From an uncultured Shimia sp. (GTDB taxonomy: Bacteria; Pseudomonadota; Alphaproteobacteria; Rhodobacterales; Rhodobacteraceae), in NCBI RefSeq assembly GCF_947498095.1, contig NZ_CANMJE010000003.1, positions 124,001 through 188,000 on the forward strand: a stretch of 64,000 nucleotides of DNA, read 5' to 3'. The notes below the pieces were generated by a model that was not told the origin of the DNA, did not search any database, and saw nothing but the letters and a program-made list of their open reading frames with translations. Positions 53,000 through 62,724 of this stretch are shown piece by piece. Position 1 is the stretch's first letter, and each line of letters starts with the position of its first letter. Made by a program: the position numbers and the translations under genes.

Positions 53000-53885
53000 T
53001 TTCTGCCGTCGGCGATGTTGTCGGGGGGAGAAAAGGAACGATTCAATCACCTATCTGGCCTCCATATCGCCGCCTCTCACATCGGCCACGCAGCCTCGAG
53101 CGCTGGGCGATGTTCAGATGCGTGTGAAACGGCGTGGCAATACGACGGTGCTTGACCACTTTCGCCAATCCGGGTCGCTCAAATGCTTGTACCCGAGGGT
53201 TACCGGTCACACGATGCAGGCCGTATTGGTCAACACAGCAGGGGGTGTCACGGGCGGGGATCAGTTTTGCACTACGGTCACGACGGCCCCTGAAACGGAT
53301 TTGACCCTAACAACGCAAGCCTGTGAACGTGCCTATCGTGCGCAATCCGGCGAGGTCGGCGAGATCTGCACCCGACTTGGGGTGGCCCCGCGAGCAACCC
53401 TGAACTGGCTGCCGCAGGAGACGTTGCTGTTTGATGGATGCGCTGTGTCTCGCCAGCTTACCGTTGACCTGGCAGAGGGGGCTCGCTTCTTGATGGTCGA
53501 GCCGATGATCTTTGGCCGAGCGGCGATGGGCGAAAACCTTACAAATTGCACTTTTTCGGATCGGATCGAAATCCGGCGAGGCGGCGCGCCTCTTTATCTG
53601 GATGCGATGCGTTTGACGGGCGATGTCCGTGCGCATCTGGCGCGCCCGTTCATCGCCAACGGCGCCGGTGCCATGGCCAGTGTTGTGCTGGTGTGTAACA
53701 GCGCCGAGGCACATTTAGATCCGGTCCGGCACCTCTTGCCCGAAACCGCGGGTGCCAGCCTGTTGCAACCGGATGTGTTGGTCCTGCGCATGCTTGCAGA
53801 GGACAGCTATGCCCTGCGCCAATCTCTGATCCCGATTTTAACCCGCCTCAGCGGCGGTCCTTTGCCACGATGCTGGATGATCTGA
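52977..53885 (+). CDS. ureD: Urease accessory protein UreD
   Basis: Up to 302 residues. The UreD core starts around residue 40 ([20 protein letters not shown]) and shows [23 protein letters not shown] and [12 protein letters not shown]. The start is uncertain. The ATG at 52977 has no good ribosome site, while a strong GGGGGGAG..AAAAGG lies at 53023-53037 with no in-frame ATG, GTG or TTG until 53118, inside the conserved core. The chaperone scaffolds the UreDFG nickel-loading complex. One base separates its stop from ureA. Confidence 0.88.
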   Translation: MTVFGVVIFCRRRCCRGEKRNDSITYLASISPPLTSATQPRALGDVQMRVKRRGNTTVLDHFRQSGSLKCLYPRVTGHTMQAVLVNTAGGVTGGDQFCTTVTTAPETDLTLTTQACERAYRAQSGEVGEICTRLGVAPRATLNWLPQETLLFDGCAVSRQLTVDLAEGARFLMVEPMIFGRAAMGENLTNCTFSDRIEIRRGGAPLYLDAMRLTGDVRAHLARPFIANGAGAMASVVLVCNSAEAHLDPVRHLLPETAGASLLQPDVLVLRMLAEDSYALRQSLIPILTRLSGGPLPRCWMI

Positions 53886-53886
53886 C

Positions 53887-54189
53887 ATGAACCTGAGCCC
53901 GAGAGAAAAAGACAAACTGTTAATTGCCATGGCGGCTGAAGTTGCCCGCAAGCGATTGGCGCGCGGCGTTCGCCTGAACCATCCCGAAGCGATTGCCTTG
54001 ATCACCGACGCCGTGGTCGAGGGCGCGCGCGAGGGACGTTCCGTTGCTGACCTGATGGAAGCCGGGGCCGAGGTGGTGCGGGTCGAGGACTGCATGGAGG
54101 GCATCTCAGAGATGATCCACGAGGTGCAGGTCGAGGCCACATTCCCTGATGGCACCAAACTGGTCACTGTGCACAACCCCATTCGTTAA
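53887..54189 (+). CDS. ureA: Urease gamma subunit
   Basis: 100 residues, the standard UreA length. Recognisable segments are [33 protein letters not shown] and [20 protein letters not shown]. It assembles with UreB and UreC into the urease trimer. A 55-residue gene is interposed before ureB. Confidence 0.97.
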   Translation: MNLSPREKDKLLIAMAAEVARKRLARGVRLNHPEAIALITDAVVEGAREGRSVADLMEAGAEVVRVEDCMEGISEMIHEVQVEATFPDGTKLVTVHNPIR

Positions 54190-54203
54190 AGGAGCCTAAC
54201 CCA

Positions 54204-54371
54204 ATGAAAAAGATGATCTTTGCCGCAGCAGCGCTGGCTGCTTCTCCCGCCTTGGCCCATTCCGGCGCACATTTGCATCCGCATGGGGCTGGCACGTGGC
54301 TGGTTGTGGCGCTCGCGGCGCTGACCGTGGTCGGCACGATGGTCGTGGTTCAAATTCGGGGCCGTAAATGA
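54204..54371 (+). CDS. Small His-rich single-pass membrane protein between ureA and ureB
   Basis: 55 residues, ATG at 54204 with AAAGGAG upstream, TGA at 54369-54371 overlapping the ureB ATG by 4 bp. The first ~18 residues look like a signal sequence ([15 protein letters not shown]). They are followed by a histidine patch [10 protein letters not shown], then a membrane helix [20 protein letters not shown] and the basic end RGRK. Histidines in a predicted periplasmic loop beside urease genes suggest nickel binding or handling (inference). The N-terminus recalls HupE/UreJ-type leaders but the protein is far shorter. No named family is claimed. Confidence 0.8.
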   Translation: MKKMIFAAAALAASPALAHSGAHLHPHGAGTWLVVALAALTVVGTMVVVQIRGRK

Positions 54372-54700
54372 TCCCCGGAGAGCTGTTTCCTGCCGAAGGC
54401 ACCCTGACTTTGAACGCTGGGCGCAGCGCGCGGGCCGTCATGGTGGCCAACACAGGCGACCGCCCGGTGCAAGTGGGCAGCCACTATCACTTTGCCGAGG
54501 CAAATTCAGCCTTGGATTTTGACCGCTATGTCGCTCTCGGTATGCGGCTGGATATTCCGGCTGGCACCGCCGTGCGGTTTGAACCGGGCCAGCGTCGGCA
54601 GGTGATGTTGGTGCCGTTTATGGGGCGGCGGCACGTCTATGGCTTTAATCAACACATCATGGGAGCTCTGAAAGATGCCGGGCAAGATCAGTCGCAGTGA
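54368..54700 (+). CDS. ureB: Urease beta subunit
   Basis: 110 residues. UreB motifs [37 protein letters not shown] and [18 protein letters not shown] are intact. It overlaps the upstream small gene by 4 bp and ureC by 26 bp, implying tight translational coupling. Confidence 0.97.
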   Translation: MIPGELFPAEGTLTLNAGRSARAVMVANTGDRPVQVGSHYHFAEANSALDFDRYVALGMRLDIPAGTAVRFEPGQRRQVMLVPFMGRRHVYGFNQHIMGALKDAGQDQSQ

Positions 54701-56435
54701 CTATGCCGCCATGTTCGGCCCAACCGTGGGTGACAAGCTGCGGTTGGCGGACACCGACCTCATCATTGAAGTCGAAGAAGACCTGATCGTTCAGCGCGCC
54801 TCGGCTGCGCAGTTCAGCGCAACGGGGTTGCGCGAGGACGTCTATGGTGAAGAGGTCAAGTTCGGCGGCGGTAAAGTGATCCGCGACGGCATGGGGCAGT
54901 CTCAGGTCACCCGTGCCGGGGGCGCCGTGGATACGGTGATCACCAACGCGTTGGTGGTGGATTATACCGGCATTTTCAAAGCGGATATCGGTCTCAAAGA
55001 CGGTCGGATTTCCGCGATCGGCAAGGCCGGGAACCCCGACACGCAACCGGGTGTGGACATCATTGTCGGGCCGGGAACGGAAGTCATTGCAGGCGAAGGC
55101 CGGATCCTGACCGCGGGCGGTTTTGACAGCCACATCCATTTCATTTGTCCGCAACAGATCGATGACGCGCTGCATTCTGGTCTGACCACGATGCTGGGCG
55201 GGGGCACCGGACCGGCACATGGCACGTTGGCCACCACCTGCACACCGGGACCTTGGCACATAGGGCGCATGTTGCAGTCGGCGGATGCCTTTCCGATGAA
55301 CCTTGCCTTTGCGGGCAAGGGCAATGCATCGCTGCCCGCCGGACTCGAGGAACAGGTGCTGGGGGGCGCCTGCGCGCTCAAATTGCACGAAGATTGGGGT
55401 ACAACTCCGGGTGCGATTGATTGCTGCTTGTCCGTCGCGGATGACATGGATGTGCAGGTGATGATCCACACTGACACGCTGAATGAGTCTGGATTTGTCG
55501 AAAACACTGTTGCGGCGATGAAGGGCCGGACGATCCATGCCTTTCATACCGAAGGCGCGGGCGGCGGCCACGCCCCTGACATCATCAAGATTTGCGGTGA
55601 AGAGCATGTGCTGCCGTCCTCAACAAATCCGACGCGCCCCTTTACCGTGAACACCGTGGATGAGCATCTGGACATGCTCATGGTGTGTCACCATCTGGAC
55701 AAGTCCATCCCCGAGGATGTGGCCTTTGCTGAAAGCCGCATACGCCGTGAGACCATCGCTGCCGAGGATATCCTGCACGATTTGGGCGCGTTTTCGATCA
55801 TTGCCTCGGACAGTCAGGCGATGGGACGTGTTGGCGAAGTTCTGATCCGCACCTGGCAGACCGCTGACAAGATGAAAAAGCAACGGGGCCGGTTGGCGGA
55901 AGAAACCGGCGATAACGACAATTTCCGTGTGCGCCGCTATATCGCCAAATACACCATCAACCCGGCCATCGCGCATGGGATCGGGCATGAGATCGGCAGT
56001 ATTGAGGTCGGAAAACGTGCCGATCTGGTGCTATGGGACCCCGCGTTTTTTGGTGTGAAACCCGAGATGGTCCTGTTGGGTGGAACCATTGTCATGGCGC
56101 AGATGGGCGATCCAAACGCTTCGATCCCGACACCGCAGCCTGTCTATTCGCGCCCCATGTTCGGGGCCTATGGTCGCTCGGTTGAGAACTCTGCAGTGAG
56201 CTTTGTCAGCGCGGCGGCTCAGGATCATGGGATCAGGGAAACTTTGGGTCTGGCTAAGCAAACCGTCGCGGTCCGCAATACGCGCGAGATCGGGAAATCC
56301 TCGCTTAAACTGAATACAGCGACGCCTAAAATCGATGTGAACCCTGAAACCTACGAAGTGCGCGCGGATGGTGAGTTGCTCACCTGTCAACCCGCAGAGG
56401 TGTTGCCAATGGCGCAACGCTATTTCCTTTTCTGA
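54675..56435 (+). CDS. ureC: Urease alpha (catalytic) subunit with an N-terminal insertion
   Basis: 586 residues. Nickel-site residues are present: H153 and H155 (DSHIHF), the carbamylated Lys in LKLHEDWG, the His of [10 protein letters not shown] and of [13 protein letters not shown], and Asp in [11 protein letters not shown]. The flap Cys lies in VCHHLDKS. Against the Klebsiella enzyme (567 residues) there is a ~17-residue insertion at about 38-54, between VEEDL and [10 protein letters not shown]. It hydrolyses urea to ammonium and carbamate in the cytoplasm, with urea likely from creatinase and the ureohydrolase nearby. Confidence 0.97.
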   Translation: MPGKISRSDYAAMFGPTVGDKLRLADTDLIIEVEEDLIVQRASAAQFSATGLREDVYGEEVKFGGGKVIRDGMGQSQVTRAGGAVDTVITNALVVDYTGIFKADIGLKDGRISAIGKAGNPDTQPGVDIIVGPGTEVIAGEGRILTAGGFDSHIHFICPQQIDDALHSGLTTMLGGGTGPAHGTLATTCTPGPWHIGRMLQSADAFPMNLAFAGKGNASLPAGLEEQVLGGACALKLHEDWGTTPGAIDCCLSVADDMDVQVMIHTDTLNESGFVENTVAAMKGRTIHAFHTEGAGGGHAPDIIKICGEEHVLPSSTNPTRPFTVNTVDEHLDMLMVCHHLDKSIPEDVAFAESRIRRETIAAEDILHDLGAFSIIASDSQAMGRVGEVLIRTWQTADKMKKQRGRLAEETGDNDNFRVRRYIAKYTINPAIAHGIGHEIGSIEVGKRADLVLWDPAFFGVKPEMVLLGGTIVMAQMGDPNASIPTPQPVYSRPMFGAYGRSVENSAVSFVSAAAQDHGIRETLGLAKQTVAVRNTREIGKSSLKLNTATPKIDVNPETYEVRADGELLTCQPAEVLPMAQRYFLF

Positions 56436-56444
56436 GAGATGCTT

Positions 56445-56897
56445 ATGACCGAAACCCTCACCGTTGCCCGAAGCTATCTGAACCACTGTCACGATGACCG
56501 GGCCGATCACATCGCCTTGAACTATGAAGACCGCTTCATGCGCCGCAAAGTTCTGACCACATACACGGGCCTGTCGGTTCTTGTTGACCTGCCCCAAACT
56601 ACTTCACTCGATCACGATGGCGCGTTGGTGCTGGAAAACGGCCACGAGGTGCGCATTGTGGCCGCCGCCGAAGAGTTGTTTGAGGTAACCGGGGACTGCC
56701 TCTCGCGTATCGCCTGGCACATCGGCAATCGTCACACCCCGTGCCAGATTGAGAACACGCGTCTCTTGATCCAACGTGACCACGTCATGCGGGATATGCT
56801 GGGCAAGATCGGCGCACATGTGCGCGAGGTGGTTGAACCCTTTACACCAGAGGGTGGCGCTTATGGGCATGGACGAACGCATGGCCACGCCCACTGA
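56445..56897 (+). CDS. ureE: Urease nickel metallochaperone UreE
   Basis: 150 residues from the ATG at 56445 (GAGAG upstream; an ATG at 56439 is the alternative). The N-terminal domain has RADHIALNYEDRFMRRKVL. The C-terminal metal-binding domain has AWHIGNRHTPCQI and ends in a short His tail [11 protein letters not shown]. It delivers nickel to the UreDFG-apourease complex. Its 3' end overlaps ureF by 35 bp. Confidence 0.95.
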   Translation: MTETLTVARSYLNHCHDDRADHIALNYEDRFMRRKVLTTYTGLSVLVDLPQTTSLDHDGALVLENGHEVRIVAAAEELFEVTGDCLSRIAWHIGNRHTPCQIENTRLLIQRDHVMRDMLGKIGAHVREVVEPFTPEGGAYGHGRTHGHAH

Positions 56898-57528
56898 TAT
56901 CCTGACACTGTCCCAGTGGTTTTCGCCTGCCTTTCCGGTGGGCGCATTTTCCTATTCCCACGGCTTGGAACACGCGATTGATGTCGGCGATGTTCAAAGC
57001 CTTAAGGATACGCTGGATTGGATCGAAGACGTTCTGAGGTACGGCGCAGGTTGGAATGATTGCCTCGTCTTGGGCGCGGCCTATCGCGCCGAGGATGCCC
57101 ACACTCTTGCCGATATTGACGCGCAAAGTCGCGCCCTCGCGGCCTCTCGTGAACGTTTGCAGGAAACCGACCTGCAGGGGGCTGCTTTTTGTAGGGCAAT
57201 ATCAGCGCTTGCACAGATCGATTTGCATGGCCTGACCTATCCTGTGGCCGCCGGACGTGCTGCGAGGCTTGAAAACATACCTTTGGGTTTGACCACCCAG
57301 ATGTTCCTGCAAAGCTTGCTCATCAACTTCGCGTCGGTGGCGATGCGTTTGGTGCCTCTTGGCCAGAGCGATGGCCAGTTGGTGATCCAAACCCTGACCC
57401 CGATCTGTATATCCATCGCCGACGCGGCCTTAGAGACAGATTTGGACAGCCTTGGTTCGACCGCATTCCTGTCCGACATCGCGGCGATGCGCCACGAAAC
57501 ACAATACTCAAGGATATTTCGCACATGA
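56863..57528 (+). CDS. ureF: Urease accessory protein UreF
   Basis: 221 residues from the ATG at 56863, which has AGGG eight bases upstream and lies inside the end of ureE; ATGs at 56869 and 56881 are alternatives. Conserved UreF segments are [20 protein letters not shown] and [11 protein letters not shown] near the N-terminus. It acts between UreD and the GTPase UreG. It overlaps ureG by 4 bp. Confidence 0.95.
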   Translation: MGMDERMATPTDILTLSQWFSPAFPVGAFSYSHGLEHAIDVGDVQSLKDTLDWIEDVLRYGAGWNDCLVLGAAYRAEDAHTLADIDAQSRALAASRERLQETDLQGAAFCRAISALAQIDLHGLTYPVAAGRAARLENIPLGLTTQMFLQSLLINFASVAMRLVPLGQSDGQLVIQTLTPICISIADAALETDLDSLGSTAFLSDIAAMRHETQYSRIFRT

Positions 57529-58145
57529 ACAGAACGAACGGCCCATTGCGTGTTGGCATCGGCGGCCCTGTGGGCGCGGGGAAAACCACCCTGACCGCAT
57601 CGCTCTGCGAGGCCCTGCGCAACGATTTCTCCGTCGGGGTCATCACCAACGACATCTACACTCAGGAAGATGCCGAAGAGCTGATGCGCCAACAGGTTCT
57701 GCCGCAAGACCGCATCATCGGCGTGGAAACCGGGGGCTGCCCGCACACCGCCATTCGCGAGGACGCCTCGATCAACCTTGCCGCTGTCGCTGAGATGCAT
57801 GAACGCCATCCTGATCTGGATATCGTGTTGATCGAAAGCGGCGGAGATAACCTGTCCGCAACGTTCAGCCCGGAGCTCGCCGATATCACGCTTTACGTCA
57901 TTGATGTTGCGGCAGGTGAAGAAATCCCGCGCAAAGGTGGCCCGGCGATCACCAAATCGGACTTGCTCGTCATCAACAAAACCGATCTTGCACCGCATGT
58001 TGGGGCCAGTCTTGAGGTGATGAAGACAGACGCCAAACGCATGCGAAAGGGCAAGCCCTTCGTGTTTTCCAGTTTGAAAAACCGTCAGGGACTGCCCGAA
58101 ATCCTGTCGCACATGAGCGACATCGGCGGGCTCTCAACATCTTAA
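57525..58145 (+). CDS. ureG: Urease accessory GTPase UreG
   Basis: 206 residues. P-loop [10 protein letters not shown], switch segment [11 protein letters not shown], metal-binding CPH within [16 protein letters not shown], and the guanine-specificity NKTD are all present. It couples GTP hydrolysis to nickel insertion. Last gene of the urease operon; convergent with the FtsX-type permease gene 27 bp away. Confidence 0.97.
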   Translation: MNRTNGPLRVGIGGPVGAGKTTLTASLCEALRNDFSVGVITNDIYTQEDAEELMRQQVLPQDRIIGVETGGCPHTAIREDASINLAAVAEMHERHPDLDIVLIESGGDNLSATFSPELADITLYVIDVAAGEEIPRKGGPAITKSDLLVINKTDLAPHVGASLEVMKTDAKRMRKGKPFVFSSLKNRQGLPEILSHMSDIGGLSTS

Positions 58146-58172
58146 TGGCCATCCGTTCGCTGGCGTCACCGG

Positions 58173-60698
58173 CTATTCCCGTGCCCGTAAAATCCTTGCG
58201 GGACGGGAAGCGAGTGGCGTGGTTGCGAACAACAAGCTGGCCAGCAGGGTGGCAAACACGCCCCCTGTTACAATGGCCAGAGCGTTGGGCCAGATCACCG
58301 CGAATTCTGTGTCCAGCACGAAATAGGTGACGGCCCAGGCCCCGGCTATCCCGGCAAAGAGCGCCACCGCGCCTGCCGCAAATCCGGTGAGAACGGCCCG
58401 CAAAGCAAAACTGAGCAGGATACTACGGCGCGTGGCGCCAAGCGTCTTTAGGATCGCGGCCTCATAGGTGCGGCTGGTCTGGTTTGCGGCCGCAGCACCA
58501 ATCAGCACAAGGAACCCTGTCAGCAGCATGACACTCGCGCCATAAGACGTGGCATCGGCAAGGCTCGACAAAAGATCAGATACGCGGGCAATCGCGTCCT
58601 TCACCCGGATCGCGGTGATGTTCGGATAGGCGTTGGATAGATCGCGCAAGATTTGCGCCTCGGCTTTGTCGGCGGCGTAGACCGTTGAAATGAAACTGTG
58701 CGGTGCGGCCTCAACAGCCGAGGGGTTCATGACCATGATAAAGCCCATGCCCGCGGTTGAGAAATCAACCGCGCGAAAGCTGGTGATCGTGCCTGTCAGG
58801 TCGCGTCCGAGGATGTTCACGGTCAGGGAGTCGCCAAGGGACAGACCCATTTCTGCGGCCTCTTCGGCGGCAAAGCTGATCTGCGGCGGTCCACTATAAT
58901 CTTCTGGCCACCAGTCACCTGCGGTGACGGTTGTGGTCTCTGGAACGACCGCGGCATAGGTCACGCCCCGGTCGCCCTCAAGCACCCAGTGATCTCCGGC
59001 AAACTCGGCGGCAGGCCGATCATTGATGCGCGTAATCACCCCGCGCAGCATCGGCGCGGTTTCTGTCTTTGACACATCGGGGTCAGAGGAAAGGCGTTGC
59101 AGAAACCCGTCGATCTGATCTTTCTGGATGTCGACGAAGAAATACGAGGGCGCGACTTCGGGTAGGTCCCGTGCGATGGCGTTGCGCAGATTGCCGTCGA
59201 TTTGACCGACAGCGGACAACACCGAGAGGCCCAAACCCAGCGACAGGATCACTGGCAACGCAGGTTCGGATTGTGATGAGATCGCGTTCAAAGCCCAGCG
59301 CAGCACCGGAATACGCCGTGCACGCGTTGAGAGTTTGTGGGCCAGACCGCTGGTTGCCAGTGCCGCGAGGACCAAAAGGACCAAGGCACCCAGAATGCCG
59401 ACAGCCGCCCAAAGCGTTAGGCGCCAAGATCCGGACAACCATCCTGCCAAGGCCAGCAACACCCCCAAAAGCGCCATGACCAGCCAGAAGAACCGCAGTG
59501 GTGGCAGTAACTTTGCTGCTCCCATTGCATCGCGAAACAGCGCCGCGGCCCTCACATCACCGACGCGGGACAAGGGCCAGAGCGTAAAGATCAGCGCTGT
59601 CAGAACACCATAAGCGGCGGCCTCGGCCAGAGGCACTGGATAGATCGCGAAAACCGTCGGCAGGGGCAGGGAAGATTGCAGTAAAGGCGCCAATGCCAGC
59701 GGCAAGGCGGCTCCGAGAACCAACCCCAAAGCGATGCCGGCGATAGACAAGATGCCAATTTGCAGGAAGTAGGTCAGGAACACTGTCCGCCGATCAGCTC
59801 CAAGGCTGCGCAGCGTCGCAATAACGGGGGTTTTCCCGGCCAGATAGGCACGAATGGCCGAAGAGACACCGATGCCGCCAACAGCCAGACCCGAAAGCCC
59901 CACAAGGATCAAAAAGGCGCCAAGTCGTTCAACAAACTCTGCAACGCCGGGGGCGCCGTTGCGGGAGTCGCGCCAGCGCAACCCTTTACCTTCGAATTGC
60001 GCCAAAGCGTCAGCTTTTAACGGTTCCAGCGCCGTGTTCTCAGGGAAATCCAAACGGTACTTAGTCGAAAACAACGTGCCGGGCGCCAAGAGACCACTGT
60101 CCGCGAGGGCGCTTGTGGTCACGATACTGCGCGGGGCCAGACCAAACCCTCCGGCATTGTCCGGTTCATTGGTCAGCTCGGCAGTCAATCGAAAGCGTTG
60201 CGACCCAAAGGCCACTTCATCGCCAATCGACAACCCCAATCGATCAATCAGGATCTTTTGCATCACCACACCGGGCAGGCCATCCTGATCCGCAAGCGCC
60301 TCGGCCAGGGGCATGTCCGGAGCAAGGCTGACCGAACCAACCAATGGGTACGCCCCGTCCACCGCCTTCATCTGCGTCAGGCCACGTTCAGTCTCAGACC
60401 CGCGGGTCACCACTGCCATCGACCGGAAATCCACGATCTCCGACAGCCGTTCGGAATTGGTGGCCATCCATGCGCGTTCCTCATCGGAAGCAAAACGGTA
60501 GGTGAAGTCCATCTCGGCATCCCCACCGAGAAGGGCCGCCCCTTCGGCGGCCAACCCGGCTTCAATGCTGGCGCGCACCGTGCCGATCGCTGCAATGGTC
60601 GCAACGCCGAGCAGCAGACAGCCGAGGAAAATCCGAAATCCGCGCAAGCCTCCGCGCAATTCCCGCCGGGCAAAACGCCACGCCAGCCCCAGGCTCAT
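58173..60698 (-). CDS. FtsX/MacB-type ABC transporter permease (YbbP-like)
   Basis: 841 residues. One N-terminal membrane helix (FRIFLGCLLLGVATIAAIGT) precedes a long periplasmic domain. Several helical clusters then carry two FtsX-like cores (around AFLILVGLSGLAVGGIGVSS and GASVMLLTGFLVLIGAAAAN). This double-core architecture matches YbbP-like permeases. The start overlaps the ATPase stop by 4 bp. With the ATPase it forms a mechanotransmission or lipid/lipoprotein-extraction type exporter; tesA is divergent, as in E. coli ybbAP-tesA. Confidence 0.88.
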   Translation of the reverse strand: MSLGLAWRFARRELRGGLRGFRIFLGCLLLGVATIAAIGTVRASIEAGLAAEGAALLGGDAEMDFTYRFASDEERAWMATNSERLSEIVDFRSMAVVTRGSETERGLTQMKAVDGAYPLVGSVSLAPDMPLAEALADQDGLPGVVMQKILIDRLGLSIGDEVAFGSQRFRLTAELTNEPDNAGGFGLAPRSIVTTSALADSGLLAPGTLFSTKYRLDFPENTALEPLKADALAQFEGKGLRWRDSRNGAPGVAEFVERLGAFLILVGLSGLAVGGIGVSSAIRAYLAGKTPVIATLRSLGADRRTVFLTYFLQIGILSIAGIALGLVLGAALPLALAPLLQSSLPLPTVFAIYPVPLAEAAAYGVLTALIFTLWPLSRVGDVRAAALFRDAMGAAKLLPPLRFFWLVMALLGVLLALAGWLSGSWRLTLWAAVGILGALVLLVLAALATSGLAHKLSTRARRIPVLRWALNAISSQSEPALPVILSLGLGLSVLSAVGQIDGNLRNAIARDLPEVAPSYFFVDIQKDQIDGFLQRLSSDPDVSKTETAPMLRGVITRINDRPAAEFAGDHWVLEGDRGVTYAAVVPETTTVTAGDWWPEDYSGPPQISFAAEEAAEMGLSLGDSLTVNILGRDLTGTITSFRAVDFSTAGMGFIMVMNPSAVEAAPHSFISTVYAADKAEAQILRDLSNAYPNITAIRVKDAIARVSDLLSSLADATSYGASVMLLTGFLVLIGAAAANQTSRTYEAAILKTLGATRRSILLSFALRAVLTGFAAGAVALFAGIAGAWAVTYFVLDTEFAVIWPNALAIVTGGVFATLLASLLFATTPLASRPARILRARE

Positions 60699-61378
60699 GC
60701 GGCCGCCTCATGAGTGTCCACATGGCCATCCCGCAACCGGACAACCCGGTCACAGCGCTGTGCAAGTGTGTTTGAGTGTGTGACCAGCACCAAAGTGGCC
60801 GCGTGACGATCACGCAGCTGGAACAACAGGTCCATGATCGCCTGACCGTTGGTCGCATCAAGGTTCCCGGTCGGCTCATCCGCCAGCAGGATGTCAGGGC
60901 GTGGCGCCACCGCGCGGGCCAAGGCGACCCGCTGTTGCTCACCCCCGGACATCTGGCGTGGGAAGTGATCGGCACGGTCTGACAGACCCACTGCGTCCAA
61001 CTCGGCACGGGCGCGGTCAAACGCATCCGCCTGTCCGGCCAGTTCCAGTGGCGTTGCGACATTCTCTAGCGCGGTCATCGTGGGGATCAGATGAAAACTT
61101 TGAAATACGACGCCCATGTGATCGCGGCGAAATCGCGCCAAGGCATCCTCGTCCATGTTCGAAAGATCCTGACCCAGTGCCGAAATCGTTCCGCCCGTGG
61201 CCCTCTCAAGCCCGCCCATCAGCATCAACAAAGAGGATTTCCCCGATCCAGACGGCCCAACAAGCCCCAAAGTCTCGCCTTTTTGAACGTCCAACGTGAT
61301 CCCATGCAGTATTTCTACACGTCCGGCATTGCCTTCCAGCGCCAGCCGGGCATCTTTGAGAGAGAGAACAGAAGTCAT
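60695..61378 (-). CDS. LolD/YbbA-type ABC ATPase
   Basis: 227 residues from the ATG at 61378; longer in-frame readings run back through tesA. Walker [10 protein letters not shown], the MacB/LolD-family Q-loop region [20 protein letters not shown], signature MSGGEQQR, Walker [13 protein letters not shown] and switch VTHSNTLA. Partner of the FtsX-type permease downstream and divergent from tesA. Confidence 0.92.
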   Translation of the reverse strand: MTSVLSLKDARLALEGNAGRVEILHGITLDVQKGETLGLVGPSGSGKSSLLMLMGGLERATGGTISALGQDLSNMDEDALARFRRDHMGVVFQSFHLIPTMTALENVATPLELAGQADAFDRARAELDAVGLSDRADHFPRQMSGGEQQRVALARAVAPRPDILLADEPTGNLDATNGQAIMDLLFQLRDRHAATLVLVTHSNTLAQRCDRVVRLRDGHVDTHEAAA

Positions 61379-61429
61379 AAGGGTATCCGGGTTATGGGCG
61401 TTACGTCGCAATATGGGGGTCTCAGGGCT

Positions 61430-62059
61430 ATGGGCAAGGCGCTGGTGCTGGTTTTGCTGACAGCTGTGCCGCTCAGGGCGCAGGATTTGGCGATCCTCGC
61501 ATTCGGAGACAGCCTGACCCACGGGTACGGCCTCATTGAACAGGAGGGTCTTGTGCCGCAAATGCGCCTATGGCTAGACGGGCAAGGGGTAGACCTGCGG
61601 TTGGTTAATGCCGGGGTGTCCGGTGACACAACCGCCGGAGGCGCCGCCCGGATCGACTGGTCCTTAACCGAGGACATCGACGGCATGATCCTGGCATTGG
61701 GGGCCAATGATATGCTGCGCGGCATTGATCCCGCTTCGTCCCGAGAAAACCTCTCCAAGATCCTCGCGGCGGCCCAATCCCGCAACCTGCCCGTTTTATT
61801 GATCGGCTTTCAGGCCAGCGGCAATTTTGGCCCAGACTACAAGGCCGCCTTTGATGACATGTATCCAGAGCTTGCCGCCCAGTATGAGACCCTGTTTGTG
61901 CCTGACTTTTTTGGCCCCTTTGCTGACGTTCCCTTTGACCAGATCAGCACCGTCATGCAACCGGATGGCCTTCATCCGAATGCCGCGGGCGTGGCGATGA
62001 TCGTCGAGGAGCTTGGCCCAAGCGTTCTGCAATTGGTCAAGGCAGCGACCTCCGAATAA
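61430..62059 (+). CDS. tesA: TesA-like periplasmic GDSL esterase/lysophospholipase
   Basis: 209 residues from the ATG at 61430; an ATG at 61394 would add 12. A short signal peptide (VLVLLTAVPLRAQ) precedes the SGNH hydrolase fold. Block I is AFGDSLTHGYG (nucleophile Ser), block II NAGVSGDTTAGG, block III LGANDMLRG, and block V DGLHPNAAG with Asp and His. It hydrolyses acyl thioesters or lysophospholipids in the periplasm. The divergent arrangement with the YbbA/YbbP-type genes is conserved across proteobacteria. Confidence 0.9.
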   Translation: MGKALVLVLLTAVPLRAQDLAILAFGDSLTHGYGLIEQEGLVPQMRLWLDGQGVDLRLVNAGVSGDTTAGGAARIDWSLTEDIDGMILALGANDMLRGIDPASSRENLSKILAAAQSRNLPVLLIGFQASGNFGPDYKAAFDDMYPELAAQYETLFVPDFFGPFADVPFDQISTVMQPDGLHPNAAGVAMIVEELGPSVLQLVKAATSE

Positions 62060-62107
62060 CCTTCGGGCCGGCTTTCTCTGATGGGCATTGCACGCTAAAC
62101 TGGCCTC

Positions 62108-62719
62108 ATGCCCGGTCGCCTTTTTCTCACAACACCGATGCCCGACATCGCCACCTTTGCTGGGTACGACGCCGATTGCGTCGCGGGTGAGCCACCCCGC
62201 CATAATATCCAACCCGGGCAAGAGATCGTCTGCCTCACATCAAAGGGGTTTGGCCGGATGCGGTGGGGGATTGTGCCTGTGGGACGCGTCAACGCCCGAG
62301 GTCGTCCCGTGATGGAGACCATTATCAACGCGCGGTCAGAAACGGTCTTTGACAAATCCGCTTTTGATGGCGTGGGTCGGGCTGTTGTGATTGTCGACGG
62401 GTGGTATGAATGGACCGGTGAGAAGCGCCGGAAAACCCCGTGGCGCATTTTTGGCCCCAAGCCCCTGATCTTTGCCGCCATCACCGACACATGGACCGCG
62501 CCGGGTGGTTTGAAAGTGCCGCAGGTTGCCACGATCACATGCGAACCCAACGCCGACATCAAACCGATCCACCATCGCATGGGGGTCTTACTGGCACCTG
62601 AGAACATCACGCTCTGGCTGAGCGGAGACGAAGACGCGATCACGCGCCTGATGACGCCCTGGCCCGATGGGCGCCTTACGGTAGAAGAGGCAAAGGGCGT
62701 GGATTGGAGCGCCCCATAG
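62108..62719 (+). CDS. SRAP-domain (YedK/HMCES family) protein lacking the catalytic Cys2
   Basis: 203 residues of the SOS-response-associated peptidase family. Conserved features are RHNIQPGQE, MRWGIVP, NARSET (Asn74), GWYEWTG (Glu101) and HHRMG (His155). The N-terminus reads MPGR where active members have MCGR after Met; the Cys2 that forms the thiazolidine crosslink with abasic DNA is replaced by Pro (ATG CCC GGT). The rest of the pocket is kept, so the protein may still bind abasic or single-stranded DNA non-covalently, or do something else. Confidence 0.88.
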   Translation: MPGRLFLTTPMPDIATFAGYDADCVAGEPPRHNIQPGQEIVCLTSKGFGRMRWGIVPVGRVNARGRPVMETIINARSETVFDKSAFDGVGRAVVIVDGWYEWTGEKRRKTPWRIFGPKPLIFAAITDTWTAPGGLKVPQVATITCEPNADIKPIHHRMGVLLAPENITLWLSGDEDAITRLMTPWPDGRLTVEEAKGVDWSAP

Positions 62720-62724
62720 GCAAA

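Noticed and set aside
54657..55607. 316-codon minus-strand ORF within ureC
   Set aside because: Antisense shadow of the catalytic urease subunit, with no recognisable domain.
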